Of a DNA stretch of 55,029 bases, positions 45,945 to 54,900 are shown piece after piece. Each line of letters starts with the position of its first letter. The stretch's first letter is position 1. Position numbers and translations under genes: made by a program. Under the pieces are notes generated by a model. It did no database searches, was not told the origin of the DNA, and worked only from the letters and a program-made list of their open reading frames with translations. Source of the DNA: Erwinia typographi (GTDB taxonomy: Bacteria > Pseudomonadota > Gammaproteobacteria > Enterobacterales > Enterobacteriaceae); the NCBI RefSeq assembly GCF_000773975.1, contig NZ_JRUQ01000012.1, positions 1 to 55,029 of the forward strand, written 5' to 3'.

Positions 45945-46643
45945 ATGGCGAAGCAAATCTCAATGCCTGGACGTTTGTTAGTAGCCACGCTGCTCCTGAC
46001 GCTTAACGGTTGCGCGCTTGTTCCCCGTAAGCCACTGGTCGAAGGTTCGACAACGGCCCAGCCGCTGCCTGCTTCGCCGCCGGTGGTAAACGGCTCCATT
46101 TTTCAGGGCGTGATGCCGATGAACTACGGCTATCAGCCGCTGTTTGAGGATCGTCGCCCGCGTAATATCGGCGATACGCTGACCATTACCCTGCAGGAAA
46201 ACGTCAGCGCGAGCAAAAGCTCCACGGCCAGCGCCGGGCGCGATGGCAGCACCACGCTGGGGCTGACCGTACCAAGCGCTCTGACCGGGCTGCTGGGGGG
46301 CGATAAAACCAATATCGACGCCAGCGGCAAGAATGATTTCGCTGGCAAAGGCGGCGCCACCGCCAACAACACCTTTACCGGCACCATCACCGTCACCGTT
46401 AATCAGGTGCTGCCGAACGGCAACCTTAAGGTGGTTGGTGAGAAACAGATTGAGATCAACCAGGGAACGGAATTTATCCGCTTCTCGGGCGTAGTTAACC
46501 CTCGCACCATTAGCGGCAGTAATAGCGTGGTGTCGACTCAGGTGGCGGATGCCCGCATTGAGTACGTCGGCAACGGCTATATCAATGAGGCGCAGACGAT
46601 GGGCTGGCTGCAACGGTTCTTCCTGAACCTGTCACCGTATTAA
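45945..46643 (+). CDS. flgH: Flagellar L-ring lipoprotein FlgH
   Basis: A 232-residue outer-membrane lipoprotein that forms the L ring bushing. The lipobox LTLNGC places the lipidated cysteine at C23; [29 protein letters not shown] and the end [19 protein letters not shown] match E. coli FlgH. The ATG has AAAGGTAG about nine bases upstream. An 81-base gap follows flgG. Confidence 0.95.
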   Translation: MAKQISMPGRLLVATLLLTLNGCALVPRKPLVEGSTTAQPLPASPPVVNGSIFQGVMPMNYGYQPLFEDRRPRNIGDTLTITLQENVSASKSSTASAGRDGSTTLGLTVPSALTGLLGGDKTNIDASGKNDFAGKGGATANNTFTGTITVTVNQVLPNGNLKVVGEKQIEINQGTEFIRFSGVVNPRTISGSNSVVSTQVADARIEYVGNGYINEAQTMGWLQRFFLNLSPY

Positions 46644-46652
46644 GAGGTTCCG

Positions 46653-47759
46653 ATGCGTAAGATGATTTTTCGCTTCACCCTGCTGCTGCTGGCTGGCTTC
46701 AGCGCCTTCGCCAGCGCCGATCGCATCCGCGATCTGACCACCGTCGGCGGCGTACGTGAAAACCAGCTGATTGGCTATGGCCTGGTGGTGGGGCTGGACG
46801 GCACGGGGGATCAGACCACCCAGACGCCTTTCACCACCCAGAGTCTGAATAACATGCTGTCGCAGCTGGGGATTACCGTCCCGGCCGGAACCAACATGCA
46901 GCTGAAAAACGTGGCGGCGGTAATGGTGACCGGCAAGCTTCCGGCTTTCGGTCGTCAGGGACAGGTCATCGACGTCGTGGTTTCCTCTATGGGTAACGCC
47001 AAAAGCCTGCGGGGCGGCACGCTGCTGATGACGCCGCTGAAAGGGGTGGATAATCAGGTCTATGCGCTGGCCCAGGGCAATATCCTGGTCGGCGGCGCCG
47101 GGGCTTCCGCTGGCGGCAGCAGCGTGACGGTCAACCAGGTCAACGGCGGGCGTATTACCGGCGGCGCAACCATTGAACGCGAGCTGCCGAATAATTTCGG
47201 CAGCGCCAGCGTGATTAATCTGTTCCTGAATGAGGAAGATTTCAGTATGGCGCAGCGCATCTCCGATGCGATCAACGCCCGCAGCGGCTACGGTTCGGCG
47301 CAGGCGCTCGACGGGCGTACCGTGCAGGTGCAGGTTTCCGCTAACGGCACCTCTCAGGTTCGTCTGCTGGCCGATATTCAGAACATTGATGTCTCCGTGC
47401 CGATTATGGATGCGAAAGTCATCATCAACTCGCGCACGGGTTCCGTGGTGATGAACCGCGAAGTGCAGCTTAGCAGCTGTGCGATTGCCCAGGGCAACCT
47501 GTCGGTCACCGTTAACCAGTCGCAGAACGTCAGCCAGCCAAACACGCCTTTTGCTGGCGGCCAGACTGTGGTGACGCCGCAGACGCAGATTGACCTGCGC
47601 CAGAGCGGCGGGGCGCTGCAAAGCGTCAATGCCAGCGCCAACCTCAATAGCGTGGTTCGCGCCCTGAATGCGCTGGGCGCCACGCCGATTGATCTGATGT
47701 CAATCCTGCAATCGATGCAGAGTGCGGGCTGCCTGCACGCCAAACTGGAAATAATCTGA
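46653..47759 (+). CDS. flgI: Flagellar P-ring protein FlgI
   Basis: A 368-residue periplasmic P-ring protein. A signal peptide ([22 protein letters not shown]) precedes [31 protein letters not shown], which is highly conserved. The mature subunits form the ring in the peptidoglycan layer with help from FlgA. The stop TGA overlaps the flgJ ATG. Confidence 0.96.
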   Translation: MRKMIFRFTLLLLAGFSAFASADRIRDLTTVGGVRENQLIGYGLVVGLDGTGDQTTQTPFTTQSLNNMLSQLGITVPAGTNMQLKNVAAVMVTGKLPAFGRQGQVIDVVVSSMGNAKSLRGGTLLMTPLKGVDNQVYALAQGNILVGGAGASAGGSSVTVNQVNGGRITGGATIERELPNNFGSASVINLFLNEEDFSMAQRISDAINARSGYGSAQALDGRTVQVQVSANGTSQVRLLADIQNIDVSVPIMDAKVIINSRTGSVVMNREVQLSSCAIAQGNLSVTVNQSQNVSQPNTPFAGGQTVVTPQTQIDLRQSGGALQSVNASANLNSVVRALNALGATPIDLMSILQSMQSAGCLHAKLEII

Positions 47760-48697
47760 TGAGCGATGCCCAGTCTCTGATGGGGGCGGCGTACGACAGC
47801 CGCTCGCTGAACAACCTGAAGCGCCAGGCCAGCGGCGATCCTAAAGCGCACGCGAGGGAAGTAGCGAAGCAGGTCGAAGGGATGTTCGTACAAATGATGT
47901 TGAAAAGTATGCGCCAGGCGTTGCCGCAGGATGGGCTGCTGAGCACCGAACAAACGCGGCTTTACACCTCAATGTACGATCAGCAGATTGGACAGCAAAT
48001 CGCCTCGAAGGGCCTTGGACTGGCGGACATGATGGTGAAGCAGATGGAACAGGCCGCGCCGCTGGATGAGAAAGCGGGCACCGTGCCGATGCTGCTGGAT
48101 AAGAGCTTCATTAACACGCTGTCGCCGCTTGCAATGGAACAGATTGTCCGCAAGGCCGTTCCGCGCCTGCCAGCTGCCGATACGCCGCTCAGCGGCGACA
48201 GCAGTGACTTTATCGCGCAGCTTTCTCAGCCAGCCAGGCTGGCCAGTGCGGAGAGCGGCATTCCCCATCACCTGATACTGGCGCAGGCCGCGCTGGAGTC
48301 CGGTTGGGGCCAGCGCCAGATCCTGACCTCGCAGGGCAGACCAAGCTACAACGTATTTGGTATTAAGGCGACGGGGAGCTGGCAAGGGAAAACCACAGAG
48401 GTCATGACCACCGAGTATGAAAATGGCGAAGCGAAAAAGGTGAAGGCGAAATTCCGCGTTTATGACTCTTATTTCGATGCGCTAAACGACTATGTCAAGC
48501 TGATTGGCAGCAACCCTCGCTACAGCGCGGTGACCACGGCAGCGACGCCTGAGCAGGGGGCAAAAGCCTTGCAGCAAGCGGGCTATGCCACCGATCCGAA
48601 CTATGCGCACAAGCTGATGGGCATGATCCAGCAGTTCAAAAATATGGGTGAAAAAGTGCTCAAAGCTTATAGCCAGGACAGCGGGGATTTGTTCTGA
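47759..48697 (+). CDS. flgJ: Flagellar rod cap and peptidoglycan hydrolase FlgJ
   Basis: A 312-residue two-domain protein. The N-terminal half (about 1-100; REVAKQVEGMFVQMMLKSMRQALPQDGLL) is the rod cap; the C-terminal half (about 150-312) is a glucosaminidase-type (GH73) muramidase with the catalytic glutamate at E180 (AQAALESGWGQRQI). It opens the peptidoglycan for the rod. It overlaps flgI by one base and is the last gene of the flgB-J unit. Confidence 0.94.
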   Translation: MSDAQSLMGAAYDSRSLNNLKRQASGDPKAHAREVAKQVEGMFVQMMLKSMRQALPQDGLLSTEQTRLYTSMYDQQIGQQIASKGLGLADMMVKQMEQAAPLDEKAGTVPMLLDKSFINTLSPLAMEQIVRKAVPRLPAADTPLSGDSSDFIAQLSQPARLASAESGIPHHLILAQAALESGWGQRQILTSQGRPSYNVFGIKATGSWQGKTTEVMTTEYENGEAKKVKAKFRVYDSYFDALNDYVKLIGSNPRYSAVTTAATPEQGAKALQQAGYATDPNYAHKLMGMIQQFKNMGEKVLKAYSQDSGDLF

Positions 48698-48704
48698 TTT
48701 TTAC

Positions 48705-48731
48705 TCAAGTTTGCCAGGGTTTTACCGATAA
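48705..48731 (+). promoter_or_regulatory. Sigma-28 (FliA) promoter of flgKL
   Basis: TCAAGTTT, 11 bases, ACCGATAA. It matches 14 of the 16 bases of the sigma-28 consensus with exact spacing, 85 bases before flgK, and supports late (class 3) expression of flgKL. Confidence 0.88.
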
Positions 48732-48815
48732 CCTTTTCAGGCCGGGTTTGTGTTAAGGCACACCGGCGACGCTTAATGCCGGCCCGTGCTGTGTCAGGGT
48801 AAACAAGGAACCGAC

Positions 48816-50459
48816 ATGTCTAACTTAATTAATACCGCGTTAAGCGGGATCAACGCGGCTTCGGCGGCGCTGAACACGACCAGTAATAACATCAGTAACT
48901 ACAGCGTTGCTGGCTATTCACGTCAGACCACCATCCTTGCCCAGGCCAACAGTACGCTGAGCGGGAGCAACTATTACGGCAACGGCGTTTCAGTCGCCAG
49001 CGTCAACCGCGAGTATGACGCCTTTATTACTAATCAGCTGCGCAGCGCCAGCACTCAGGCCAGCGCGCTGACTACGCAGTACAGCCAGCTGTCGAATATT
49101 GATGATATGTTCTCCAGCACCACCAACACGCTGTCGACCAATATTCAGGACTTTTTCTCCTCGATTCAGACGCTGGCCAGCAACGCCGACGATGCTTCTG
49201 CGCGTCAGGCGGTGTTGGGGAAAGCTGAAGGCCTGGTTAACCAGTTTCAGGTGACCGATACCTACCTGCGCAACCTGGACAGCAGCCTGAATACTTCCAT
49301 CTCTTCAACGGTGGATCAGATTAACGGCTATGCCAAACAGATTGCGAATGTTAACCAGCAGATAGCCAAGCTGAAAGGGGCAGGCGACGGCAGTGCGCCT
49401 AACGATTTGCTGGACCAGCGCGATCAGTTGGTTAGCAGCCTGAACGCGCTGGTTGGCGTAACGGTCAGCCAGCAGGACGGCGGCAGTTACAACATCAGCA
49501 TGGGTAACGGCATCTCCCTGGTACAGGGCGACAGCTACAGTCAGCTGGCTGCGGTTCCTTCCAGCAGCGATCCCACTCGTACTACCATTGCTACCGTTGA
49601 CGCCTCGACCGGCGTGAAAACAGAAATCCCGGAAAAACTGGTTACCACCGGCTCGCTCGGCGGTCTGCTGGCCTTCCGTACCGATCTCGACAATACCCGT
49701 AATCAGCTTGGACAGCTGGCGATGGCGCTGGGCGACAGCTTCAATACTCAGCATGAGGCGGGTTATGACAGCAACGGTGACGCGGGCGAGGCCTTCTTTA
49801 ACCTCGGTTCGCCTTCGGTCACCGCCAATACCAAAAACAGCGGTACGGCGACGGTCAGCGCGGCGTGGACGGATACCAGCAAGGTCCAGGCCTCGAACTA
49901 TAAAGTGAGCTATGACGGCAGTAACTGGAACGTGACCCGCCTGTCGGATAACGCCACTATTACCCCGACCGTCGACAGCACTAACGGGACGCTGAGCTTT
50001 GATGGCCTGCAGCTCACCGTCAGCGGAACGCCAGCGGCAAAAGACAGCTTCCTGGTGAAGCCTGTCTCTGACGCGATCGTCAATATGGACGTCAATATTA
50101 GCGATGAGGCTAAAGTTGCCGCCGCCGGAGCCGATGATGGAGTGAGTGATAACACTAACGCTCAGGCGCTGCTGGATCTGCAAACCAAAAACGTGATTGT
50201 CGGCAGCAAAACGCTGACCCAGAGCTATGCCAGCATGGTTGCCGATATCGGTAACAAAACCAGCAACCTGGAAACAACCAGTACCACGCAGAGCAATGTG
50301 GTGACGCAGCTGACCAATCAGCAGCAGTCGATCTCCGGGGTTAACCTGGACGAGGAATATGGCAACCTGACGCGCTATCAGCAGTATTACACCGCGAATG
50401 CGCAGGTTATTCAGACGGCCAGCGCCATTTTTAATGCGCTGATCGACGCCGTCAGCTGA
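48816..50459 (+). CDS. flgK: Flagellar hook-filament junction protein FlgK
   Basis: A 547-residue junction protein, the E. coli length. The N-terminal SNLINTALSGINAASAALNTTSNNISNYSVAGYSRQ and C-terminal SGVNLDEEYGNLTRYQQYYTANAQVIQTASAIFNAL regions pack as coiled coils. It forms the first junction layer between hook and filament; FlgN is its chaperone. A GTG 30 bases upstream is open, but ATG 48816 with AAGGA matches the family. Confidence 0.96.
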   Translation: MSNLINTALSGINAASAALNTTSNNISNYSVAGYSRQTTILAQANSTLSGSNYYGNGVSVASVNREYDAFITNQLRSASTQASALTTQYSQLSNIDDMFSSTTNTLSTNIQDFFSSIQTLASNADDASARQAVLGKAEGLVNQFQVTDTYLRNLDSSLNTSISSTVDQINGYAKQIANVNQQIAKLKGAGDGSAPNDLLDQRDQLVSSLNALVGVTVSQQDGGSYNISMGNGISLVQGDSYSQLAAVPSSSDPTRTTIATVDASTGVKTEIPEKLVTTGSLGGLLAFRTDLDNTRNQLGQLAMALGDSFNTQHEAGYDSNGDAGEAFFNLGSPSVTANTKNSGTATVSAAWTDTSKVQASNYKVSYDGSNWNVTRLSDNATITPTVDSTNGTLSFDGLQLTVSGTPAAKDSFLVKPVSDAIVNMDVNISDEAKVAAAGADDGVSDNTNAQALLDLQTKNVIVGSKTLTQSYASMVADIGNKTSNLETTSTTQSNVVTQLTNQQQSISGVNLDEEYGNLTRYQQYYTANAQVIQTASAIFNALIDAVS

Positions 50460-50480
50460 TAACAGAATAAGGAGTCGATG

Positions 50481-51446
50481 ATGCGTCTCAGTACCGCACA
50501 GATTTACGATCAGCAGATGCGTGGGATCTCAAGCTCCCAGGCCAGCTGGTTAAAAGTGGGTGAGCAACTCTCTTCGGGCAAGCGGGTGGTCAATCCCTCT
50601 GATGACCCTGTTGCCGCTGCCCAGGCGGTGGTTCTTGGTCAGGCTCAGGCCCAGACCAGCCAGTATTCAACGGCGCGAGGTTTTGCCACCACTAATATTT
50701 CGCAGGAAGAAACCAATCTGCAACAGGTGACCAGCGTTGTGCAGCAGGCGCAGACGCTGGTGGTAGCGGCTGCTAACGGCACCCTGTCTGACGACGACCG
50801 TGCGTCTTATGCGCAGCAGCTGACCGCCGTTCGTGACCAGTTATTGAACCTGGCAAATACCACTGACGGCAACGGTCGCTATATGTTTGCTGGTTACAAA
50901 ACGGATACCGCGCCATTTACTCAGGACGCTAACGGTGACGTGACTTATGTCGGCGGCACGACGGCAATTACTCAGAAGGTTGACGCCAGCCGCACCATGA
51001 CCACCAATCACACTGGCGACCAGGTTTTTATGTCCCTGACCAGCAACCCCACGGTTGAGCCGGACGGCAGCGCGAGTGAAAGCAACATATTTACCACGCT
51101 GAATACCGCGATTAACTCGCTGAACACGCCGTTACAGGATGCTGATGATACGACGAAAGATGCTGCGTCAGCCGCGCTGGACAAAACCAACCGTGGGCTG
51201 AAAAACTCGCTGAATAACGTGCTGAAAGTACGTTCTGAACTGGGGACGCAGCTGAGCGAACTGGACAACCTGGACGCCAAAGGGGATGACACTAAGGTGA
51301 ACCAAACCACGCAAATGAGCAACCTGGTGGACGTTGACTATACCGGCGCTATCTCTTCTTACACCATGCAGCAGACCGCTTTGCAGGCATCTTATAAAGT
51401 CTTTAGCGATATGTCCGGCATGTCTTTATTCCAGATGAATACTTGA
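50481..51446 (+). CDS. flgL: Flagellar hook-filament junction protein FlgL
   Basis: A 321-residue junction protein. MRLSTAQIYDQQMRGIS and GEQLSSGKRVVNPSDDPVAAAQAVVLGQAQAQ mark the flagellin-like N-terminus, and SYTMQQTALQASYKVFSDMSGMSLFQMN the C-terminus. Two adjacent ATGs exist (50478, 50481); the second has AAGGAG six bases upstream and matches E. coli. It follows flgK by 21 bases and ends in a strong terminator. Confidence 0.95.
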   Translation: MRLSTAQIYDQQMRGISSSQASWLKVGEQLSSGKRVVNPSDDPVAAAQAVVLGQAQAQTSQYSTARGFATTNISQEETNLQQVTSVVQQAQTLVVAAANGTLSDDDRASYAQQLTAVRDQLLNLANTTDGNGRYMFAGYKTDTAPFTQDANGDVTYVGGTTAITQKVDASRTMTTNHTGDQVFMSLTSNPTVEPDGSASESNIFTTLNTAINSLNTPLQDADDTTKDAASAALDKTNRGLKNSLNNVLKVRSELGTQLSELDNLDAKGDDTKVNQTTQMSNLVDVDYTGAISSYTMQQTALQASYKVFSDMSGMSLFQMNT

Positions 51447-51493
51447 TGCTTCATCCATTTTGAACGTGCTTAAACCGGGTACGTTCAGTTTCT

Positions 51494-51533
51494 CCCGCTA
51501 TCAGCGTTAACCTTCTGATAGCGGGTTTTTTTT
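51494..51533 (+). terminator. Rho-independent terminator of flgKL
   Basis: A perfect 11-base-pair stem (CCCGCTATCAG / CTGATAGCGGG) is followed by eight Ts, 47 bases after flgL. Confidence 0.95.
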
Positions 51534-51563
51534 GCCCTGCAAAACCTGACGGTAGCAAAGGGA

Positions 51564-51593
51564 GTGTCTGCTGCATATTTGATGCAGGGACAC
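51564..51593 (+). other. Stable hairpin in the flgL-autotransporter gap
   Basis: GTGTC/GACAC and CTGCAT/ATGCAG form an 11-base-pair stem with a small bulge and a five-base loop. No T run follows directly, so it may be part of an RNA rather than a terminator. Confidence 0.4.
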
Positions 51594-51729
51594 ATTCTCT
51601 GAATGGATCAATGCCTGAAAGGAGGAAAATTTATCTTTTAAGTTATAGCCAGAATAAGAAGTAAATGGTGATAAAAAGCTATTATATTCGTCTTAATTAG
51701 TGAAGTAATTCTATTAACCCACAGCAAAT

Positions 51730-51784
51730 CGCCTTAATCATATTAATGTCAATCTGTCGGTTTGATGACTTAAGGCGTCTTTTT
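51730..51784 (+). terminator. Possible terminator or RNA 3' end
   Basis: CGCCTTAA-TCAT pairs with ATGA-C-TTAAGGCG (12 pairs, one bulge) around a 23-base loop, and is followed by TCTTTTT. With the hairpin at 51564 it could end a small RNA. Confidence 0.45.
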
Positions 51785-51991
51785 CAGTCGCTTTTATTAA
51801 GAATTGATTTTTATCAATTTTCGCTCTTCACGCCGTTATCTTTTTTTTATATATTTCGTCTGTTAATGCGATCTCAATAAATTAGTGGGTGGGCTAATGA
51901 CGTTACTGTTTTATCCCACAAGGAAGTACGTAGTGGCAGAATGTTCTTTATCTGCATCTTTTCCAAATACTCAAGGTGGAGTAATAATTTT

Positions 51992-54900
51992 ATGTCAAAT
52001 TCTAAACCGCGACATCACAATATCATCGGTCGTAAAAGTTTAATTGCTGTTGCCATATTGATGGCTTTCAACGGACCAGATGCCATGGCATCTTCTCATA
52101 GAACGGTTCACGCCAGTAATGAGCTTAAGTCCTGCCCGACGGCTGAAGAATTTAAAAAGCTGAGTAGCGGGGAGCAGGATAAACTCCCTACAGAATGTCA
52201 GAAAGAAACGTCGATTTTTAACAACAAGCTGGTGCTTGGCGGCGCCGCCGCTGCAGTGGTGGGAATAGGGGCATTAGTGGCCGGCGGTTCCTCCTCTGGT
52301 GGGAGTGGTGGTTCATCAGATAATTCAAATAACAACGACGACAACGGCAACGAGAATAACAACAACGACAACGACAAAGAGAATAACAACGACAACACTG
52401 ACAAAGAGAATAACAACGACAACACCGACAAAGAGAATAACAATGACGAAAACGGCAACAACGGAAAAATTGTGCCGGGTCCGGGTGAAATCGGTAACAT
52501 CATCTCTGGCGATGGTCAGCAGGTGATGATAAAAGAAGATACTATCGCTGCTGGCGAGGGGACGATTGGCACACTGATTACCGGTGAAAACACCACTGCA
52601 ACCATTACCGGCGATACCACCGTTTTATCCGGTGGTAAAGGAACGGTCATTGACGGTAATAACAGTACCGTCAAGGTAGACGGCAATGTTTTCGCTTCCG
52701 GCACAGATAGCATTGCCGTTGAGGTGAAAGGCGAGAACTCTGATGTCCACCAGAATGGGGATATGTGGGTTAGCGGTGGCGCAACCGGTCTCAAGATAAG
52801 TGGTGGAAGTAATAAGGTGAGCAATACCGGATCGGTATTTGTTCAGGATGCATCCTCAGTCGGTCTGGACATTACGGGTGATAATGCATTCTTCACCAAT
52901 ACCGGCAATATTTACGCCATGGATTATGGCACGGGCGTTCAAATTACCGGCAATAACGTACAGGCTAATCTGGACGGCAGCATTGTCGCTGATGCCGGTG
53001 ATAATAGACTCTCCGCTAGCGGAGTTGTAGTGAACGCATCAAATAGTAAGGTTACAATCTCAGGAAATGTCACTGTAAAAAGTGACAAGCACACTGCGAT
53101 AGCGGATTATCTTGAGGTCAACGGGGTCCGCGTTGATGGGGATCACAACCGCCTTGATATTTCCGGGGCGATCAATATTCAGCAGCATGCTCTCAATAAA
53201 AGTTCGTATGGTGAAGGAGGTCTGTATGGTGTCAATGTATTGGGTAATAGTAATGCGATCAATATTTCTGGCGGAATAAATATTGACACCACTTACGATT
53301 CCGCGGTTACTGGTGACATGTTATCTATTGGAGGGATTAACGTCAACGGAAGTAATAACCATCTCAGTCTTAGTGGCAAATCAACTTTTCATAGTATAGG
53401 GGGTACCGCTCAAGGTGATTGGACTAATATCGTCAGGATGTCTGGGGAGAATAATGATCTTATTCTGAATAAAGATTTTTATCTTGATATAGCTGTGGGG
53501 AAATTACAAAGCGATCCATTATGGTATGACATGCCCATGCAACGTTTCTTTTCTACAATTGGTGGAAGGATTACGTCCAATGGCGATGTTTCTGGTCATA
53601 TATCAGGAACTCTGTTCAGTAGTCAATCTTCCGGCCAGGTAATAAACAACGGCAAGGTTGATTTGGATCTAACTGACATGACCGGACAATTAAACATTAT
53701 TAGTGTCATACAAAGTTCTGGCCATAATACGGAAGAAGGTAAGTTAGCAGTTAGATCGTCAGCTCAGTATCAACAAACCGGTCGTGGAGCAGTGGCTAAG
53801 ATTCCCTTTATGGGAGTAGGCGTCGCTACGGCCATGCGATCAAGCGGCACTGAAGGAAAGATTACCAATGACGGGGTTATCAATGTCCTTGGCTCTTCCA
53901 CTTATGGGATGTTCGCTGGTGATGAATCACAAGCTTTTAATAACGGCACCATCTCCGTTGACGCCATGCGGCAGCATACCAGCGATCGGGGTGAGTTTCT
54001 CAACGAGAAGTCGCTTACCTACGACGCCAAGTCAATGTACCGAGGCGCGGCCATGATTAGTCGCAAGAGCGCAACTCTCCTTAACAATGGCGACATTGTC
54101 GTCAACAACGCAGGAACCGGCATGTATGCGGATGGTGCAACTGCCATGAATCGGGGCAACATTACCCTTCTCGCGGATCACAGTGACGCGGATACTATGT
54201 ACGGCATGATAGCCACTAATGGTGGGGTTGCTATCAACTCCGAAACTGGGATTATTAATATCGATTCCGCCAACGGCATTGCCTTGTACGTAGATGATAC
54301 TAGCACGGTGCTTAACTACGGCAAGATCAACAAAAAAAACGGCGTGGAGCCCCGCAACAATCCGACAGGTAACATAACTAATTACGTCATCGGGACTAAC
54401 AGTGATGGAACCGCTGGTAAGTATGCCGGAGGGGATATCGTTATTGGTAAAAACGTGCTGATTAGCACCGACTTTACCGACGGCACGGCCGATAAAGCGG
54501 TGACCTTCAGTGAAGTGTTCCAGGGCAGTAACATCAGCGGTGAGCAGAATATCGCCTCGTCGTCGGTGGTCTGGAACGCCTCTGCAAGCAAAAATGCTGA
54601 GGGTAACGTTGACGTCACCATGATCAAAAACGACTACGCCGATGTCGTCACTGACAGCAGCGTAAACGGCCTTGCCGCCGCGCTGGATAAGTCCTACACC
54701 AGCAACAAGCTGTTTAACAGCCTGAACGTCAGCACGGCATCGTCGCTGAATAAGGCGCTGAAGCAGCTCTCTGGTAAGCAGGCGAAGTCGCTCGACCGTG
54801 AGAAACGCGTGCTGAGCCAGCGCTTTACCATGCTGGCGGAAAACGCGCCTGTGACTACGGAAAACGGACTTTCCTTTAACGTGGTAGCGAAAGGCGATCG

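Larger units (their letters stand above)
51534..51991. other. AT-rich, structured, apparently non-coding region upstream of the autotransporter
   Basis: About 460 bases without a convincing gene. It contains a hairpin at 51564-51593, an AAAGGAGG at 51618-51625 that is not followed by a usable frame, and a possible terminator at 51730-51784. The last 150 bases, including the poly-T stretch near 51840-51850, should hold the autotransporter promoter and leader. Confidence 0.55.

Noticed and set aside
46632..47621. A 329-codon open frame antisense to flgI
   Set aside because: A His/Arg/Gln-rich product typical of reversed coding DNA; no start signals.
51603..51641. A 12-codon frame overlapping AAAGGAGG
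   Set aside because: No ribosome binding site upstream and too short to support; the AGGAGG lies inside it.
52373..52447. Short repeats resembling a CRISPR array
   Set aside because: The units are adjacent without spacers and in frame with the autotransporter; they are coding tandem repeats.
52198..52503. A 101-codon minus-strand frame opposite the Asn/Asp linker
   Set aside because: Its Leu/Ser repeats only mirror the 27-base repeats of the autotransporter.
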